Assembly (NCBI RefSeq): GCF_030412265.1
Contig: NZ_JAUHLN010000002.1
Span: 806,001 to 870,000 of the forward strand
Direction of reading: 5' to 3'
From: Fictibacillus terranigra
GTDB taxonomy: Bacteria; Bacillota; Bacilli; Bacillales; Fictibacillaceae
Length of the DNA: 64,000 nt
Shown: one piece after another, positions 43,909 to 55,200 of the stretch
Layout of the letters: each line of letters begins with the position of its first letter
Position numbering within the stretch: position 1 is the stretch's first letter
Translations under genes and position numbers: made by a program
Notes under the pieces: model-generated
What the model was told of the DNA's origin: nothing
Seen by the model: only the letters and a program-made list of their open reading frames with translations
The model's database searches: none

Positions 43909-46900
43909 TTACGAATTTTCAATAGCGGTGCGGCTTCCTTTACCCTCTGCGCTGGCAGGGGCCACGATCAGTTTCTTCGTTAATCTTGCTTTCAGTTCAG
44001 GCACATGAGAAATGATGCCCACAGATAAAGCGTTTGTATGAAGCTTTTCCAAAGCCGTGACCACCGTATCCAGCAGCTCCTGATCAAGCGTGCCGAATCC
44101 TTCATCCAAAAAGAAGAATTCCAGTGGAAACTTTCCTCTGAGCTGGATCTGGGTGGACAGGGAAAGTGCCAATGCAAGAGAAGTCAGGAAAGTTTCTCCG
44201 CCGGAAAGCGTTGAAACTGGCCGTTTAACACCACCGTTCGCATCATCCCGAATGACAAATCCATTAGACGAGTCAACTTCGATGGCATATCTGCCGCGAG
44301 TCAGTGTGCCTAGACGGTTTGACGCATCGCGGCTTACTTGAACGAGCTGCTCCTCCGCAACATACTCAACAAAGCTGTTGCCTCTGAAGACGGCCTGCAG
44401 TTTAGCGAGCGTTTTGAGCTGATCCTCTACTTCTCTTTTTTCTTTTTCAAGCTCATTGTACCGGACATGCCGCGTTTCCAGTGTCTTATGATGCTGTCCA
44501 GCTTCTCCCATCCTTTGTATGGCGGCCTGGAGCTTTTCCTTGCCAAGCTGTAATGCAGCAGTGATCTCTTCCCATTGCTCCTTCGTTAACGATTGTCCAT
44601 TTAACGAAGCCGTCATCTTCTGCTTTTCAGATTCCGTTCGCTTGGATTGATCATAATACTCTTCGATCTCTGACTTCCAAGTTTTCTGATCAAGTTCTGA
44701 TGCCAGGCATTTTCTAAGGTGATCCAGCGATTCAAAGGGTGAAGACTTTCTTTTCTCTTCCCACGCACTGAACATTTCTGCTTTTCTTTGCTCGCTTTTT
44801 TCTTTGGCATCCAAACAGGAACGCCATTCTTTATCTTTTGTATGGTAATGGTCCAAAGCCTTTTTTCTTTGTGCTTCAAGCTGTGTCAATTGTTCCGAAA
44901 GGCTGCTCAGTTTTCGCTCCGTCTGCTGAAGAAATTCTTCCGCATCGCGGCCACCGGTAATCCGTTCTGCCTTTTCACGTAAAAGCAAATGCTCCTGAAG
45001 CAGGCTGTTATGCTCTATTTCAAGCTTTGTTATGCTGCGGTCGATCTCATTATTCTGGTTACGGCAGCTTTCGATGATTTTTTCTTTTCCCTCGATGAAC
45101 GGTACCGCTTTTAGAAGACCTTCTTCAATCTTTTCCCGTTGGGCATCCAGCGACCGAACCCGTTCTTTCTCTTCTTTAACCTGTTCGAAAGGAAGGCCTG
45201 GAAAGCGTTCCTGCCAATTGGATTGCTGCTGATTCATCACGGATACCAGCTCTTGAAGTCTATTCCTGCGTTCCTCTTCTTCCTTCCTTAAATTATCCAG
45301 CTGCGCATTTACCGTGTAATGAGCGGAAGTAAATTCATGGTATTCAGAACGAATCTTTCTTGTTTCTTCTTCAATCTGAAGGATGTCCTGGCGTAATCCC
45401 TTAACACTCACCTCTGCATCATGCAGCTGCTGATCCAGTTCTGGGAGGGTATGAAGTGATATTTGCTTTTCTGATGGAGAAGAGATCAGGCCGGCAGCAG
45501 CCTCCGTTTTCTCTGGCAGATATTGATGGAGGTCCTCGGACATCCGTTCCATACTGCTCTTCATCAATAAAATATCATTTTTTAGTTCCCGCGAATTTTT
45601 CTGTACAATTTTTATCAGCTGAATTTGAGCCGCGGCCTCCTCGTCCGGTTTAAAATGCAGCATCGGATGGGGGTGGTCCTCAGATCCGCAAACCATGCAG
45701 GGCTGGCCGTCAATTAACTGTTCAGAAAGCTGGGCCGCCAGAACTTTTACCTGGTCATGCTCTCTTTGGGATACGAGCCGTTCCTCCATTTCCTCCGCCG
45801 TCTGAGTGACCATTTCCTGAACATGCTCAAGGTCAGACAGCTCATTATATAGCGCCAGAATACGGTCTGCTGTTTGCTGAATCTTGTTTTCAAGCTGTTT
45901 TTTCTTTGTTATCAGCCGCTCTGATTCGGTTTCACTCGTATTTAGAAGCTTTGCGGTTTTATCATGGGCTGCCTTCGCTTCCTTGAGCTGCTTGGCGGTA
46001 TGTTCCATTTCAAAGGCATACTCTGCAGCACGGTTAATCCTTTCTCTGCTTGCTGAGGATAAACTTTTTTCTTTTAACTGCTTTTGCAGTTCATTTTGCC
46101 GGTTAATGGCTTTATGCAGCAGATCTTCTGCCGCTTTTTGCCGGCTCTCAACCGATCGCTGCTGCTCTTTGTATTCAGATAGAATTCGCTCTCTTTCCTG
46201 TGCACTCTTCTTTTTCAGCGCCGCTTCTTTTACCATTTCAAGGACTGTCAGCAGTTGTTCCTTTCTTGCGATCAGAAGCGGTTCTTGATTTTCTTTTACT
46301 TTTTTGGTTTCTTCATACTTTTGATCGATTTCATCCGAGCGCGTTTTTGCTTGTGACGTCTCAGCTCGCAGATCTACTTCTCTTTTTTTGTAGTACGCCG
46401 ATTCCTGTTCTGCCTTTTCGGCTGCGTCACCATAGGGCAACAGCAGATCTGCGATCCTTGCGTTCTCCAGAGTATGTTCAATGGTATGGATCCTGGCCGC
46501 ATTAGCTTTAAGACGGGCTTCTTCCTCTTCCAAAGCTTTCAGCTGCTCCTGTGCGCTCCAGATCTTTCTGTTTGTTTCGTAGATTTGTTCCTGTGCCTCT
46601 GCCTCTCTCCTCTTTACCAATACATCCTGCTGAGCTTGCTTCCAGGCCGTCTCAGCATCCTTGAGTGCTTCCTTGGAGGCATCGCCAAGACCAGCCTGCT
46701 CTGCAGACAGATGATCCAAGACCCCTTTTGCTTCTTCAACACGTTTTTTTAATTTTTGGTTTAAACGGTCTCCATACTTTTCAAGCTGGAACAGCCGCTG
46801 TAGCATCTGTCTTCGTTCTGCTCCCTTTAACGACAAAAACTCGGCAAATTTCCCCTGTGGCAGAACAACTGCACGCGTGAAATCTTCAATGGTCAGCCCC

Positions 46901-47313
46901 AGAAGCTGCTGCACCTGATGTGTTACGTCACGTTCTTTGTCCGCATGGACAACCCAGCCGTCGGCCGCTTTTTCCAGCAGGCGGCACGTGCTCGTCCGAA
47001 TCGTGTGTTCACCTGTCCGTTTATAGTTCCGTTCAATTTTATAGCGGGAAGGAGCGGAACCTCCTCCAAGTTCAAATGTAAATGAAACAGAGAGAGTGTC
47101 CTCCGCATGGTTCAGTATCCCCTGTGTTCCGCCGGCTGCTCGTTCCACTTTTCCATACAGAGCCAGAGTAATGGCATCCAGAATGCTTGATTTACCGCTG
47201 CCGGTGGGTCCAAAAATTCCAAAGACCCCTCCGCCGCAAAGCGCATCAAAATCGATGCTCTGTTTTTCGCGAAAGCTTTGCAAACCTGCGACCTGCAATA
47301 ATATCGGTCTCAT
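43909..47313 (-). CDS. sbcC: Nuclease SbcCD subunit C (SMC-like ATPase)
   Basis: A 1134-residue Rad50-like ATPase that with SbcD opens hairpins and trims protein-blocked DNA ends. Walker A is FGPTGSGKSSILD (near 34-46); long coiled coils (about 170-480 and 560-870) flank a zinc hook with GQPCMVCGSEDHPHP (CxxC near 530); the C-terminal ABC half has TLSGGETFLTSLALALSLS and LEFFFLDEGFGTLD. It overlaps the sbcD stop by four bases (ATGA). Corresponds to B. subtilis YirY/SbcC. Confidence 0.96.
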   Translation of the reverse strand: MRPILLQVAGLQSFREKQSIDFDALCGGGVFGIFGPTGSGKSSILDAITLALYGKVERAAGGTQGILNHAEDTLSVSFTFELGGGSAPSRYKIERNYKRTGEHTIRTSTCRLLEKAADGWVVHADKERDVTHQVQQLLGLTIEDFTRAVVLPQGKFAEFLSLKGAERRQMLQRLFQLEKYGDRLNQKLKKRVEEAKGVLDHLSAEQAGLGDASKEALKDAETAWKQAQQDVLVKRREAEAQEQIYETNRKIWSAQEQLKALEEEEARLKANAARIHTIEHTLENARIADLLLPYGDAAEKAEQESAYYKKREVDLRAETSQAKTRSDEIDQKYEETKKVKENQEPLLIARKEQLLTVLEMVKEAALKKKSAQERERILSEYKEQQRSVESRQKAAEDLLHKAINRQNELQKQLKEKSLSSASRERINRAAEYAFEMEHTAKQLKEAKAAHDKTAKLLNTSETESERLITKKKQLENKIQQTADRILALYNELSDLEHVQEMVTQTAEEMEERLVSQREHDQVKVLAAQLSEQLIDGQPCMVCGSEDHPHPMLHFKPDEEAAAQIQLIKIVQKNSRELKNDILLMKSSMERMSEDLHQYLPEKTEAAAGLISSPSEKQISLHTLPELDQQLHDAEVSVKGLRQDILQIEEETRKIRSEYHEFTSAHYTVNAQLDNLRKEEEERRNRLQELVSVMNQQQSNWQERFPGLPFEQVKEEKERVRSLDAQREKIEEGLLKAVPFIEGKEKIIESCRNQNNEIDRSITKLEIEHNSLLQEHLLLREKAERITGGRDAEEFLQQTERKLSSLSEQLTQLEAQRKKALDHYHTKDKEWRSCLDAKEKSEQRKAEMFSAWEEKRKSSPFESLDHLRKCLASELDQKTWKSEIEEYYDQSKRTESEKQKMTASLNGQSLTKEQWEEITAALQLGKEKLQAAIQRMGEAGQHHKTLETRHVRYNELEKEKREVEDQLKTLAKLQAVFRGNSFVEYVAEEQLVQVSRDASNRLGTLTRGRYAIEVDSSNGFVIRDDANGGVKRPVSTLSGGETFLTSLALALSLSTQIQLRGKFPLEFFFLDEGFGTLDQELLDTVVTALEKLHTNALSVGIISHVPELKARLTKKLIVAPASAEGKGSRTAIENS

Positions 47314-48485
47314 TCTGCAGCACTCCTTTCCTCTTCTTCATCGGAAATCAGCTCAAGAAAAAGGGACAATACCTTTTCATCCGGTGTCCCTCCCCCTGTC
47401 TGGCGTTCGTAAAACTTGCTGAACAGCTCGTCGATCGGCAGCTTCTTTTGAACAGCCGTTTCCTGTGAAGGGCTGTTTTCAAAAAGGGGTTTGATATGAA
47501 TGATGCCTTTATGGGCTTTTCGGATGTTTTGTATGTCCTCCATCGCAATGCTGTCCTTTACGGAGATGGAAAGATCCACCCAGGCATTTCTGTTTAGCCC
47601 TTCATCCAGCCATCGGTATACCTCCGCGACTCCATTTGCCTGATAAACGACCAATGGCCTTCCGCATGACAGCGGAATCTCTTTGATCTCGGGAGCTTGA
47701 TCCGGTTCAACATCAATTATGGTCACGGATTTTGATTGGCCTGCTTCGGAAAAACTGTAGCTCAGCGGTGATCCGGAATAGCGTGCGGCCGTTTTGGCTC
47801 TCCTTACGTTCTGGGGCCGGTGGAGATGCCCCAGAGCAACGTATTGGGCCGCTTCAGGCAATGTTTCAGCCGCGACTGTATAAGCTCCGCCTATATGTAC
47901 CGGCCGCTCTGAGTCACTCTCGTTGCTGCCTGCAACGTATAAGTGGCTCATCGCGATATTGACACACCCAGGTAAAAAACACCCAGACATCTTTTTAAAA
48001 TATTTACCTACCCAGCTGTCGTACTCATTTCTTAACTGCAGTTCCTCGCCTGTCTCAGAAAGCATTTCCTTTAATCTTGATTCAGACGGATAAGGCAGAG
48101 CGCAGACGTTCAATTTCTCCTGTGTGCGCCCAATGCCATATGAATACATTTCCGTGCCAGGCAGTCCGACAAGCGTAATGCCGAGATTCCTTGCAAGTGG
48201 AGACGAAGCGGAAAGCCGGTCTGGATGATCATGATTTCCTGCAATTGCGATGACATGCCGTCTGCCTTTGTCACTCAGCCTGGCCATCGTATCATAAAAC
48301 ATCTGTTCCGCCGCTGCCGGAGGGTTGACAGTGTCAAACACATCTCCCGCCATGATCACTGCGTCTACTTTTTCTTGCTCTGCGATGCTGACCAGCTCAT
48401 CAAGAAACTGCTGCTGCTCTTCCAGTCTGCTCCGTCCTTCCAATGTTCTTCCCAAATGCCAATCCGCGGTGTGAAGCAGCCTCAT
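47310..48485 (-). CDS. sbcD: Nuclease SbcCD subunit D (Mre11-like)
   Basis: A 391-residue metallophosphoesterase nuclease. Motifs: LHTADWHLGRTLEGRSR at the start (Asp, His), MAGDVFDT, AIAGNHDHPDRLS and YVALGHLHRPQ, all metal ligands in place. The C-terminal part contains the SbcC-contacting region. It begins 28 bases after addA and overlaps sbcC. The addB-addA-sbcD-sbcC order is that of B. subtilis. Confidence 0.96.
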   Translation of the reverse strand: MRLLHTADWHLGRTLEGRSRLEEQQQFLDELVSIAEQEKVDAVIMAGDVFDTVNPPAAAEQMFYDTMARLSDKGRRHVIAIAGNHDHPDRLSASSPLARNLGITLVGLPGTEMYSYGIGRTQEKLNVCALPYPSESRLKEMLSETGEELQLRNEYDSWVGKYFKKMSGCFLPGCVNIAMSHLYVAGSNESDSERPVHIGGAYTVAAETLPEAAQYVALGHLHRPQNVRRAKTAARYSGSPLSYSFSEAGQSKSVTIIDVEPDQAPEIKEIPLSCGRPLVVYQANGVAEVYRWLDEGLNRNAWVDLSISVKDSIAMEDIQNIRKAHKGIIHIKPLFENSPSQETAVQKKLPIDELFSKFYERQTGGGTPDEKVLSLFLELISDEEEERSAAE

Positions 48486-48513
48486 TCTGTTCCCTCCCTT
48501 TCAATCTGCCAGT

Positions 48514-51500
48514 CTATTTCACTTTCAACAAGTGACCGCCGTCAAAGAAATACAAATAACTCTCTTTCACGGGCTTCTTCAAGATCCGCTCTATCGCTTT
48601 TCCGTAAAGCTCCAGCTGGACACGGTACCGTTCAAGCAGTATTTTCTCTGCGCCTTCAAAGCCGCCGGCAAAGCGGCTGCCTATAGTGTCTGACTTGTAA
48701 TCTATTAAAATAAAACCATCTTCCTCAGCAATCATACAATCAATAACACCCTGTACAAGAATGGATTCCTTTGCTGAGCCTTGCCATCTTATTGCCGCTT
48801 CCTCCACGGGAAGCGCCATGCTGAACGGCATCTCTCGAATAATGTTTGGCGCAAGGCTCACCCTTTTTCCAATTTCCGTTTCAAAAAACTGGGAAATGGC
48901 TCCGATGTCGATGTGCTCGGCCTGTTCCTCCGTCAAAAGCTCTTTGTTCACCATTTTTGCCAGCAGTTCTTTAATTTGTTCCGGTTCAGCCGGCAAAGAC
49001 AGGTCCATATGCTGCATCACTGCATGCATGGCCGTTCCCCGTTCGGCTGCACTGAGCGACCTTTCCTGCATAAAGCGTGGTCTGCTCGCATTCGCTGACG
49101 AAAACCCTCTCTTCAGCGGGCGATCGCTGTATTCATCAAGGAACTGGTATTGTTTCTTTATTTCTGTGACCGACTGCTTCGATAAGGTCGATGTCGCCGG
49201 CTTGTAGCCATATTCCCAGTTTAATCGCCGTTCTGCTTCTCCTTTTTCCTCAGAAGCGAGATCAACAGGTTTGTATTCCTTAATGGCCGAAAGAATTTCT
49301 TCCTGAATGATTTTTCTGCTTTCATGTTCTTGTTCATAATCGGCAGCATCAAAAAGCTCGATCCTCCATTTTGCCGGGTCGATAAATGTCTCGCCTCTTC
49401 CGTGCTCTGCCGTCTGCAAAAGGTTCCTCAGATCTTCGCTGTCTTTGTGCCTGATGACCGCGCGGCCAATCCAGTCCAAATAGCTTTTTGCCTGTGAGCG
49501 GTCATAGTCCGGGAGGATCCATTCCACGCTTTCCAGTGCTTCTCCCCACTGATTCACCGACTTCTCCAAATCATTGAGTGTCCCCAGCAGATAGAGCTTC
49601 TCCTTCGCCCGGGTTAAGGCGACGTACAGTACCCTCATCTCTTCTGCCAGCAGCTCCATTTTCTTTCTGCGCTGTATGGCGAGCTGCGGAAGCGTTGGAT
49701 AGGCTACCCTGAATCTCGGATTGATGTAGCGAGTGCCAAGCCCGAGTTCTTTATGAAGAAGAACGTTCTCCTTCAGATCCATCGTATTAAACTGTTTATT
49801 TAACCCCGCTGTGAAAACAACCGGAAATTCAAGGCCTTTACTCTTATGGATCGTCATGACCCGCACGACATCTTCCTGTTCTCCAAGTGCACGCGCAGCA
49901 CCCAAATCCTTTCCGCGGTCCTGCATTCTCTCGATAAATCGAAGAAATCTGAATAGCCCGCGGAATGATGTCTTCTCGTATTGTCGCGCGCGGTCATATA
50001 AAGCACGAAGGTTAGCCTGCCGCTGTTTGCCTCCGGGCAGGCCCCCGACAAAATCAAAATAGCCCGTTTCACGGTAGATTCTCCAAATTAAATCTGCCAG
50101 TGAACCTTGTCTCGCGGTTTCCCTCCACTGTCCAAGAAGCTTCGTAAAGTGTCGAAGCCGGCTGATGATGTTTTTGTCTTCTCCGCTCGCGATATATTCT
50201 GTCACTGCACCATAATAAGTGCTCTTTTTATCTGCCAGCCGGACAGCCGCCATTTCATCTCCAGTGAACCCTACAATGGGAGATCGCAGAACAGAAGCGA
50301 TCGGGATATCCTGCAGCGGATTATCAACGACTTTCAACAGGGAGAGCATAATGTTCACTTCGACTGCCTCAAAATAGCCGGTAGAAAGCTCTGCATAGGA
50401 TGGGATGCCCTGGCGCTTGAACTCTTCAAGGATGATGGGAGCCCAGCTGCTTGTGGCGCGGAGCAAAATGACGATATCTTTATATTTTACCGGTCTCATG
50501 TTTCCTGTTGTCTTATCCAGAACGTGATATGGAGTATTGGACTCTGTCCCGATCAGCTGCTTGATCTTCTCTGCCATTACCCTCGCTTCAAGGAGCACCG
50601 TTTCACTGTCTGATTTTTCGCTTTCACCGCTCGACTCGCCGTCTTCGTCAAGAACAGGCGAACTCTTATTGATGAGCAAAAGCTCTGCTGGTGCAGCCGC
50701 TTCAGGATAATAGCCTGCTCCAAAGGAAAGCTCAGCTTCCTTGCTGTAGGCGATCTCGCCGACAGATTCATTCATGATCTGCTTGAAGATATAGTTTGCG
50801 GCATCAAGCACTTCCGAACGGCTTCTGAAGTTTTTGGCCAGATCGATACGCAATCCTGTCCCTCCATCACCCTTCTTCGAAAATGTTTTGTATTTCGATA
50901 AGAATAGCCCTGGTTCAGCCAGCCGAAAACGGTAGATGCTCTGTTTGACATCGCCAACCATAAACAGATTTCCCTCTTCTTCATTTCCTTTGCTCACGAG
51001 CCGCACAATCGATTCCTGCACGAGGTTCGTGTCCTGATACTCATCGACGAGAACCTCAACAAATCGGTTTCTGTACTCGAGAGCAGCAGAAGAAGGCACA
51101 GGGTTCTGAACTGTGGAAGATGGCGCGCTTAATATCTCCAGGCAGAAGTGTTCAAGATCCCCAAAATCAAGCAATCCTTTTTCCTGCTTTTCTTTTAAAA
51201 AACGGCGGCCAAATTCCTGAACCAGCTCCGCCAAATATTGTACGACCGGAGCCATCTCCTGCAAATGGCTCACATACGATTCCGGCGGTCTGCTGAACAA
51301 GTCTTCTTTTATTTGAGTGACTTTCTTTTTTACCTGGTCCCGCATCTTCTTAACTTTTTCCTTGAGAACAGGATCTACCTCTTTTCCGCGCACCTGCTTC
51401 ATCGTTCCAAAAGATCCGGACTGAAACTCGTCATAAAGTTCCTGCCAGGAGCGGACAGCAGCGGCTTCAAGGTGCTTCACGAAAATCAGATCGTTCTCAA

Positions 51501-52269
51501 TCGTCTCACCGTAGGGTGCTGGTCCTTCTGGAGACCTCGCTGTCTCGAGCGCTCGTTCAAGCACAGTACTTAAACCGTTCAGCTGCATCGCAACATCTTG
51601 TAGCAGCTCTTTCGTCCACGGCAGGTCATCGATTGCCTGTAAACCGGTGTCGTACTGAGCCGCCATCTGCTGAAGCCACTGGGCGGGATTTGGATGGCTC
51701 CGTGAAAAATCATAAAGTTTCAGTATAAGCCGCTGCAGTTCAATATCATTGCGGTCCGAGCTGTAGGCATCAACCACCTCGAAAAACGCATGGCCCTCTC
51801 CCTTGCTGTACTCTTCTTCAAACAGTTCTTCCAATACTTCCTGCCGGATTAGTTCGGCTTCGGTATCATCAGCGATCCGAAAGCCCGGGTCCAGATCAAT
51901 CTGATAATAGTACTTTCTCAGTACTTCAATGCAAAAAGAGTGAAGCGTGGAAATGGATGCTTTATTCAGCAGACCGAGCTGTCTTCGGAGATGAAGAGAA
52001 GCAGGATGCAGGGATAGCTCCTTTTCAATCGCATCTCCGATCCTTTTTCGCATCTCAGCCGCAGCAGCGTTTGTAAATGTAACGATGAGCAAACGGTCGA
52101 CATCAGCGATTTCTTGCCTGATCATCGTAATAATCCGCTCAACAAGCACCGCTGTTTTTCCTGACCCTGCAGCAGCGGCGACTAAAATGTCCTGTCCCCT
52201 GACTTGAATGGCTTGCCACTGGTCATCAGTCCAGATGCTCTCTGCTGGCTTTTCTGCAATTTTAATCAT
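48514..52269 (-). CDS. addA: AddAB helicase-nuclease subunit AddA
   Basis: A 1251-residue UvrD-type helicase with a C-terminal RecB-family nuclease, the RecBCD counterpart that resects double-strand breaks. Walker A is VAAAAGSGKTAVLVERI (near 32-48), motif II is VLVDEYQDTNLVQE, later motifs VMTIHKSKGLEFPVVF and LYVALTRAKEKLYLLG, and the nuclease signature ILIDYKSDT near 1180. Its ATG lies inside the addB 3' end (8-base overlap). B. subtilis AddA is 1232 aa. Confidence 0.97.
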   Translation of the reverse strand: MIKIAEKPAESIWTDDQWQAIQVRGQDILVAAAAGSGKTAVLVERIITMIRQEIADVDRLLIVTFTNAAAAEMRKRIGDAIEKELSLHPASLHLRRQLGLLNKASISTLHSFCIEVLRKYYYQIDLDPGFRIADDTEAELIRQEVLEELFEEEYSKGEGHAFFEVVDAYSSDRNDIELQRLILKLYDFSRSHPNPAQWLQQMAAQYDTGLQAIDDLPWTKELLQDVAMQLNGLSTVLERALETARSPEGPAPYGETIENDLIFVKHLEAAAVRSWQELYDEFQSGSFGTMKQVRGKEVDPVLKEKVKKMRDQVKKKVTQIKEDLFSRPPESYVSHLQEMAPVVQYLAELVQEFGRRFLKEKQEKGLLDFGDLEHFCLEILSAPSSTVQNPVPSSAALEYRNRFVEVLVDEYQDTNLVQESIVRLVSKGNEEEGNLFMVGDVKQSIYRFRLAEPGLFLSKYKTFSKKGDGGTGLRIDLAKNFRSRSEVLDAANYIFKQIMNESVGEIAYSKEAELSFGAGYYPEAAAPAELLLINKSSPVLDEDGESSGESEKSDSETVLLEARVMAEKIKQLIGTESNTPYHVLDKTTGNMRPVKYKDIVILLRATSSWAPIILEEFKRQGIPSYAELSTGYFEAVEVNIMLSLLKVVDNPLQDIPIASVLRSPIVGFTGDEMAAVRLADKKSTYYGAVTEYIASGEDKNIISRLRHFTKLLGQWRETARQGSLADLIWRIYRETGYFDFVGGLPGGKQRQANLRALYDRARQYEKTSFRGLFRFLRFIERMQDRGKDLGAARALGEQEDVVRVMTIHKSKGLEFPVVFTAGLNKQFNTMDLKENVLLHKELGLGTRYINPRFRVAYPTLPQLAIQRRKKMELLAEEMRVLYVALTRAKEKLYLLGTLNDLEKSVNQWGEALESVEWILPDYDRSQAKSYLDWIGRAVIRHKDSEDLRNLLQTAEHGRGETFIDPAKWRIELFDAADYEQEHESRKIIQEEILSAIKEYKPVDLASEEKGEAERRLNWEYGYKPATSTLSKQSVTEIKKQYQFLDEYSDRPLKRGFSSANASRPRFMQERSLSAAERGTAMHAVMQHMDLSLPAEPEQIKELLAKMVNKELLTEEQAEHIDIGAISQFFETEIGKRVSLAPNIIREMPFSMALPVEEAAIRWQGSAKESILVQGVIDCMIAEEDGFILIDYKSDTIGSRFAGGFEGAEKILLERYRVQLELYGKAIERILKKPVKESYLYFFDGGHLLKVK

Positions 52270-55200
52270 CGCCTCGTCCTCCTTCCTCGTTCATTTTTGA
52301 TAATATGCTATCATCACTCTCGGCTTTTAACAGCCTGTATTGGTTTTCTTCCAGTGACTGATCAAACTGGCACACCGGACGATAGGAGCAGAATGTACAT
52401 GGCACTTTACTTTTCATCCGATAAGGGGATATATCTATGACCCCTTCCGTAATATCTGTGCCGACATCCTTGATCACCTTTCGAACATAATTCGTCATGG
52501 TGGCAAACTGTTCCTCGGTTGCTACGGATGAATGCGTCGGATGAAAACCTTTTGAAGTCATGGAAACCGGTATGATATCCGATTTCTTTTCAAAGACTGT
52601 ATCCATTAATTGAACAGTCTCTATATCTGCCAGGACTAAACCTTTCATCTTGAACTTCTTGTAGAGTTCCTGCTGTACTTCTTCAACTGTGAGCAATTTT
52701 TTGTTTGAAATTATTGGGTTGTGGATGTGGAAATACAGTACACCTGCCGGATGGGCGTCCCTGCCGAGCCATTTCTTCGAGTGGCTGATCACAACATCCA
52801 GATACGTAAGCATTTGCAAAGCGATTCCATAATAAACCTCTGAAAGATTTAGGCCTGTCGAGCTGGATTTATAATCGATGACCCTTAACATCAAGCCGCT
52901 TGATCCTTCAGCGGCATCCACGCGGTCAATTCTGCCGATAATCTCCATCGTTGTGCCGTTCGGGAGCTTGTATTTAAGCGGCGGGAGAGGCTGCTGTTTG
53001 CCAAACCCGAGTTCAAGCCCGATTGTATTAAAGCCGCTCGCCCGCGCATGTTCGCTTAACATATGAGAAGCTCTGCCGACAATATCCTTCAATTTGCTCT
53101 TTATATATAAATGGCGTTTCGTACTGAGCAAAATCCGGCTCTGAAGTTTTAACGCCAGGCTTTCGACCATGTCACCCGCAATACGGTAACAATCCTTCAT
53201 GGAAAGATCGCGCCAGCTCATATGGTTTGAACCTAGAAAATCATCCATGTTCTTAAGGGCGGCATGAAAGAGCTGGCCGATATCCGGTGCTTCCAATCGG
53301 TACATTTTTCTTTCCTGAAGCTTCAGTCCATAAGAAAGAAACTGTGAAAAAGGGCAAGACTGGTGCAATTCCATCCTTGACACACTGGCTGTAATCTCAT
53401 TTCCGTATAGCTCTTGCGTCACAGCCGGTGTAAGCTTGTTTTCTTGATTATAATAAAACAAACTTCCCAGCACGGTTTTTCCAAGCCATCTCCACCGATC
53501 CTGAAACGTTGTCCAGTTGTAGACATCCCACCAGACCCGTGAAATGGGATAACCTTTTTTCCATTCACGGAGCTGGGTATTCAGATAGGAAATGGCTTTT
53601 TGCGGATGCTGGATGTAAGCCAGACCGTTGCCTTGTTCCGGATCGCCTTGAATCAGCTCTTCTTTCAGCCCAGGGAATAGTGATTTCACCCTGCCGATTA
53701 CCATGGAAGGAAGCAGATTTTTCCCCTCCTCATCAGCCAGCGGATAAGAAATATACAGCTTATCTGTCGCATTTGCCAGTGAATGGTAGATAAGGAATTG
53801 CTCATCTAACAGCTGCCTCCTTGAACCAGGAGCAAGAGAAAGGCCGTTCTTTTCAAGCACATCTCTGTCATCTTCTGAAAGAATTCCTTCCTCTTTCGGC
53901 TTGGCTGGCAAAATCCCATCATTAACACCCAAAATGAAGTGGCATTTTACTCCGGAATACCTTGAACGGTCCATCGTACCGGCCAGCACCTGATCGAGGG
54001 CTGGCGGTACAAGGGCAAACTTCATGCTTTCTAAGCCTGTTTCGAGCATTTTTACCCATAGATCCAGTTTGATGCTTTCTCCGCCCGTAATCTCTACCAT
54101 TTCATCTAAAAGCTCTATGACCGCATCCCACACCTGATCATGTTCACGTGCGATCCTGAGCTTTCCTTCCTGCTGTGCTCTCTGGCTGAGACGTTCCAGC
54201 TTCATCGGGATATGCAGTCGCTCAAGATAAAGAAACAGCACCTCACAGAAGCCGCGTACATTTTCCGCCTTTTTCAAGTCACGAGAAAGCTTGTCCAGTG
54301 GAGACACAATCATATGCCTGACTTCGTTCAGACGCTCCTGCTTTTCTTTTTCCTCATCCGTCTGAACGAATTCATGCTCCTCCAGTGCTTGAAAGCGCTG
54401 CACCTTCCAAGGCTTCTTCTCTGTCCAGCGATGTCCTTGAATGCCGTATGCAAGCACATAGTTTTCAAGCTCATCCATTTCATGGCGAAGTTCTGTCCAT
54501 GAGAAATCACTGTCCACCGGATATAACAGATCGGTTTTAACAGCGCGGAAAATGGATTCGTAGCGCCAGTTGCTCGTCACAGTTTCCAGTGACGACCGGA
54601 TCAATTCAACAAGCGGGTGGTGGAGCATCGGCTTTTTTTGATCCAAGAAAACGGGAATTTCATATTCTTCAAAGACCGTTTCAATCAGATCCTGGTAATC
54701 GTTCATATTTCGAATGGAAAGGGCGATTTCTCTGTATCTGTAGTTTTCATCACGGACGAGCCGGATAATTTCCCGTGCTGCTGCCTCAATCTCTGTTCTC
54801 CGATTGACGGCAGACTGAATCGCTATTCCGGCTGGCTGTTCAAATTCCATGGCTGGCCTGCGGTCATATTGGCTTTCTAAATGACCGAGTGACGGTGTAC
54901 TGCTGAATCTTGGCGTTTTCTCAAGAATGACCGGCTCTTCCTCAAACACCCCTTCTTCCTTTGCAATTTTCCGAATGGAAGAGAGTGTTTTTTTAGGGGT
55001 ATAGAAAAGATCCAGCTCATGGGGGGCTCCAGCACCGCCGTCGGAATCAGCAGTAAGCGCAACCGTTACTTTTTCGGCATGCTTTAGCATCATCCGCAGA
55101 ACCTCGAGCTCTTGCGGTGTAAAATGATGAAAACCGTCTATGTAGAATTCAGCCTCTTTTATATACTCTGAATAAGGGATTTTTTCAGCAAGCAGCCTTA

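Noticed and set aside
45884-46288. Several long Ser/Phe/Leu-rich frames antisense to sbcC, such as this 134-residue one
   Set aside because: Composition is the mirror of coiled-coil codons on the other strand; no start signals.
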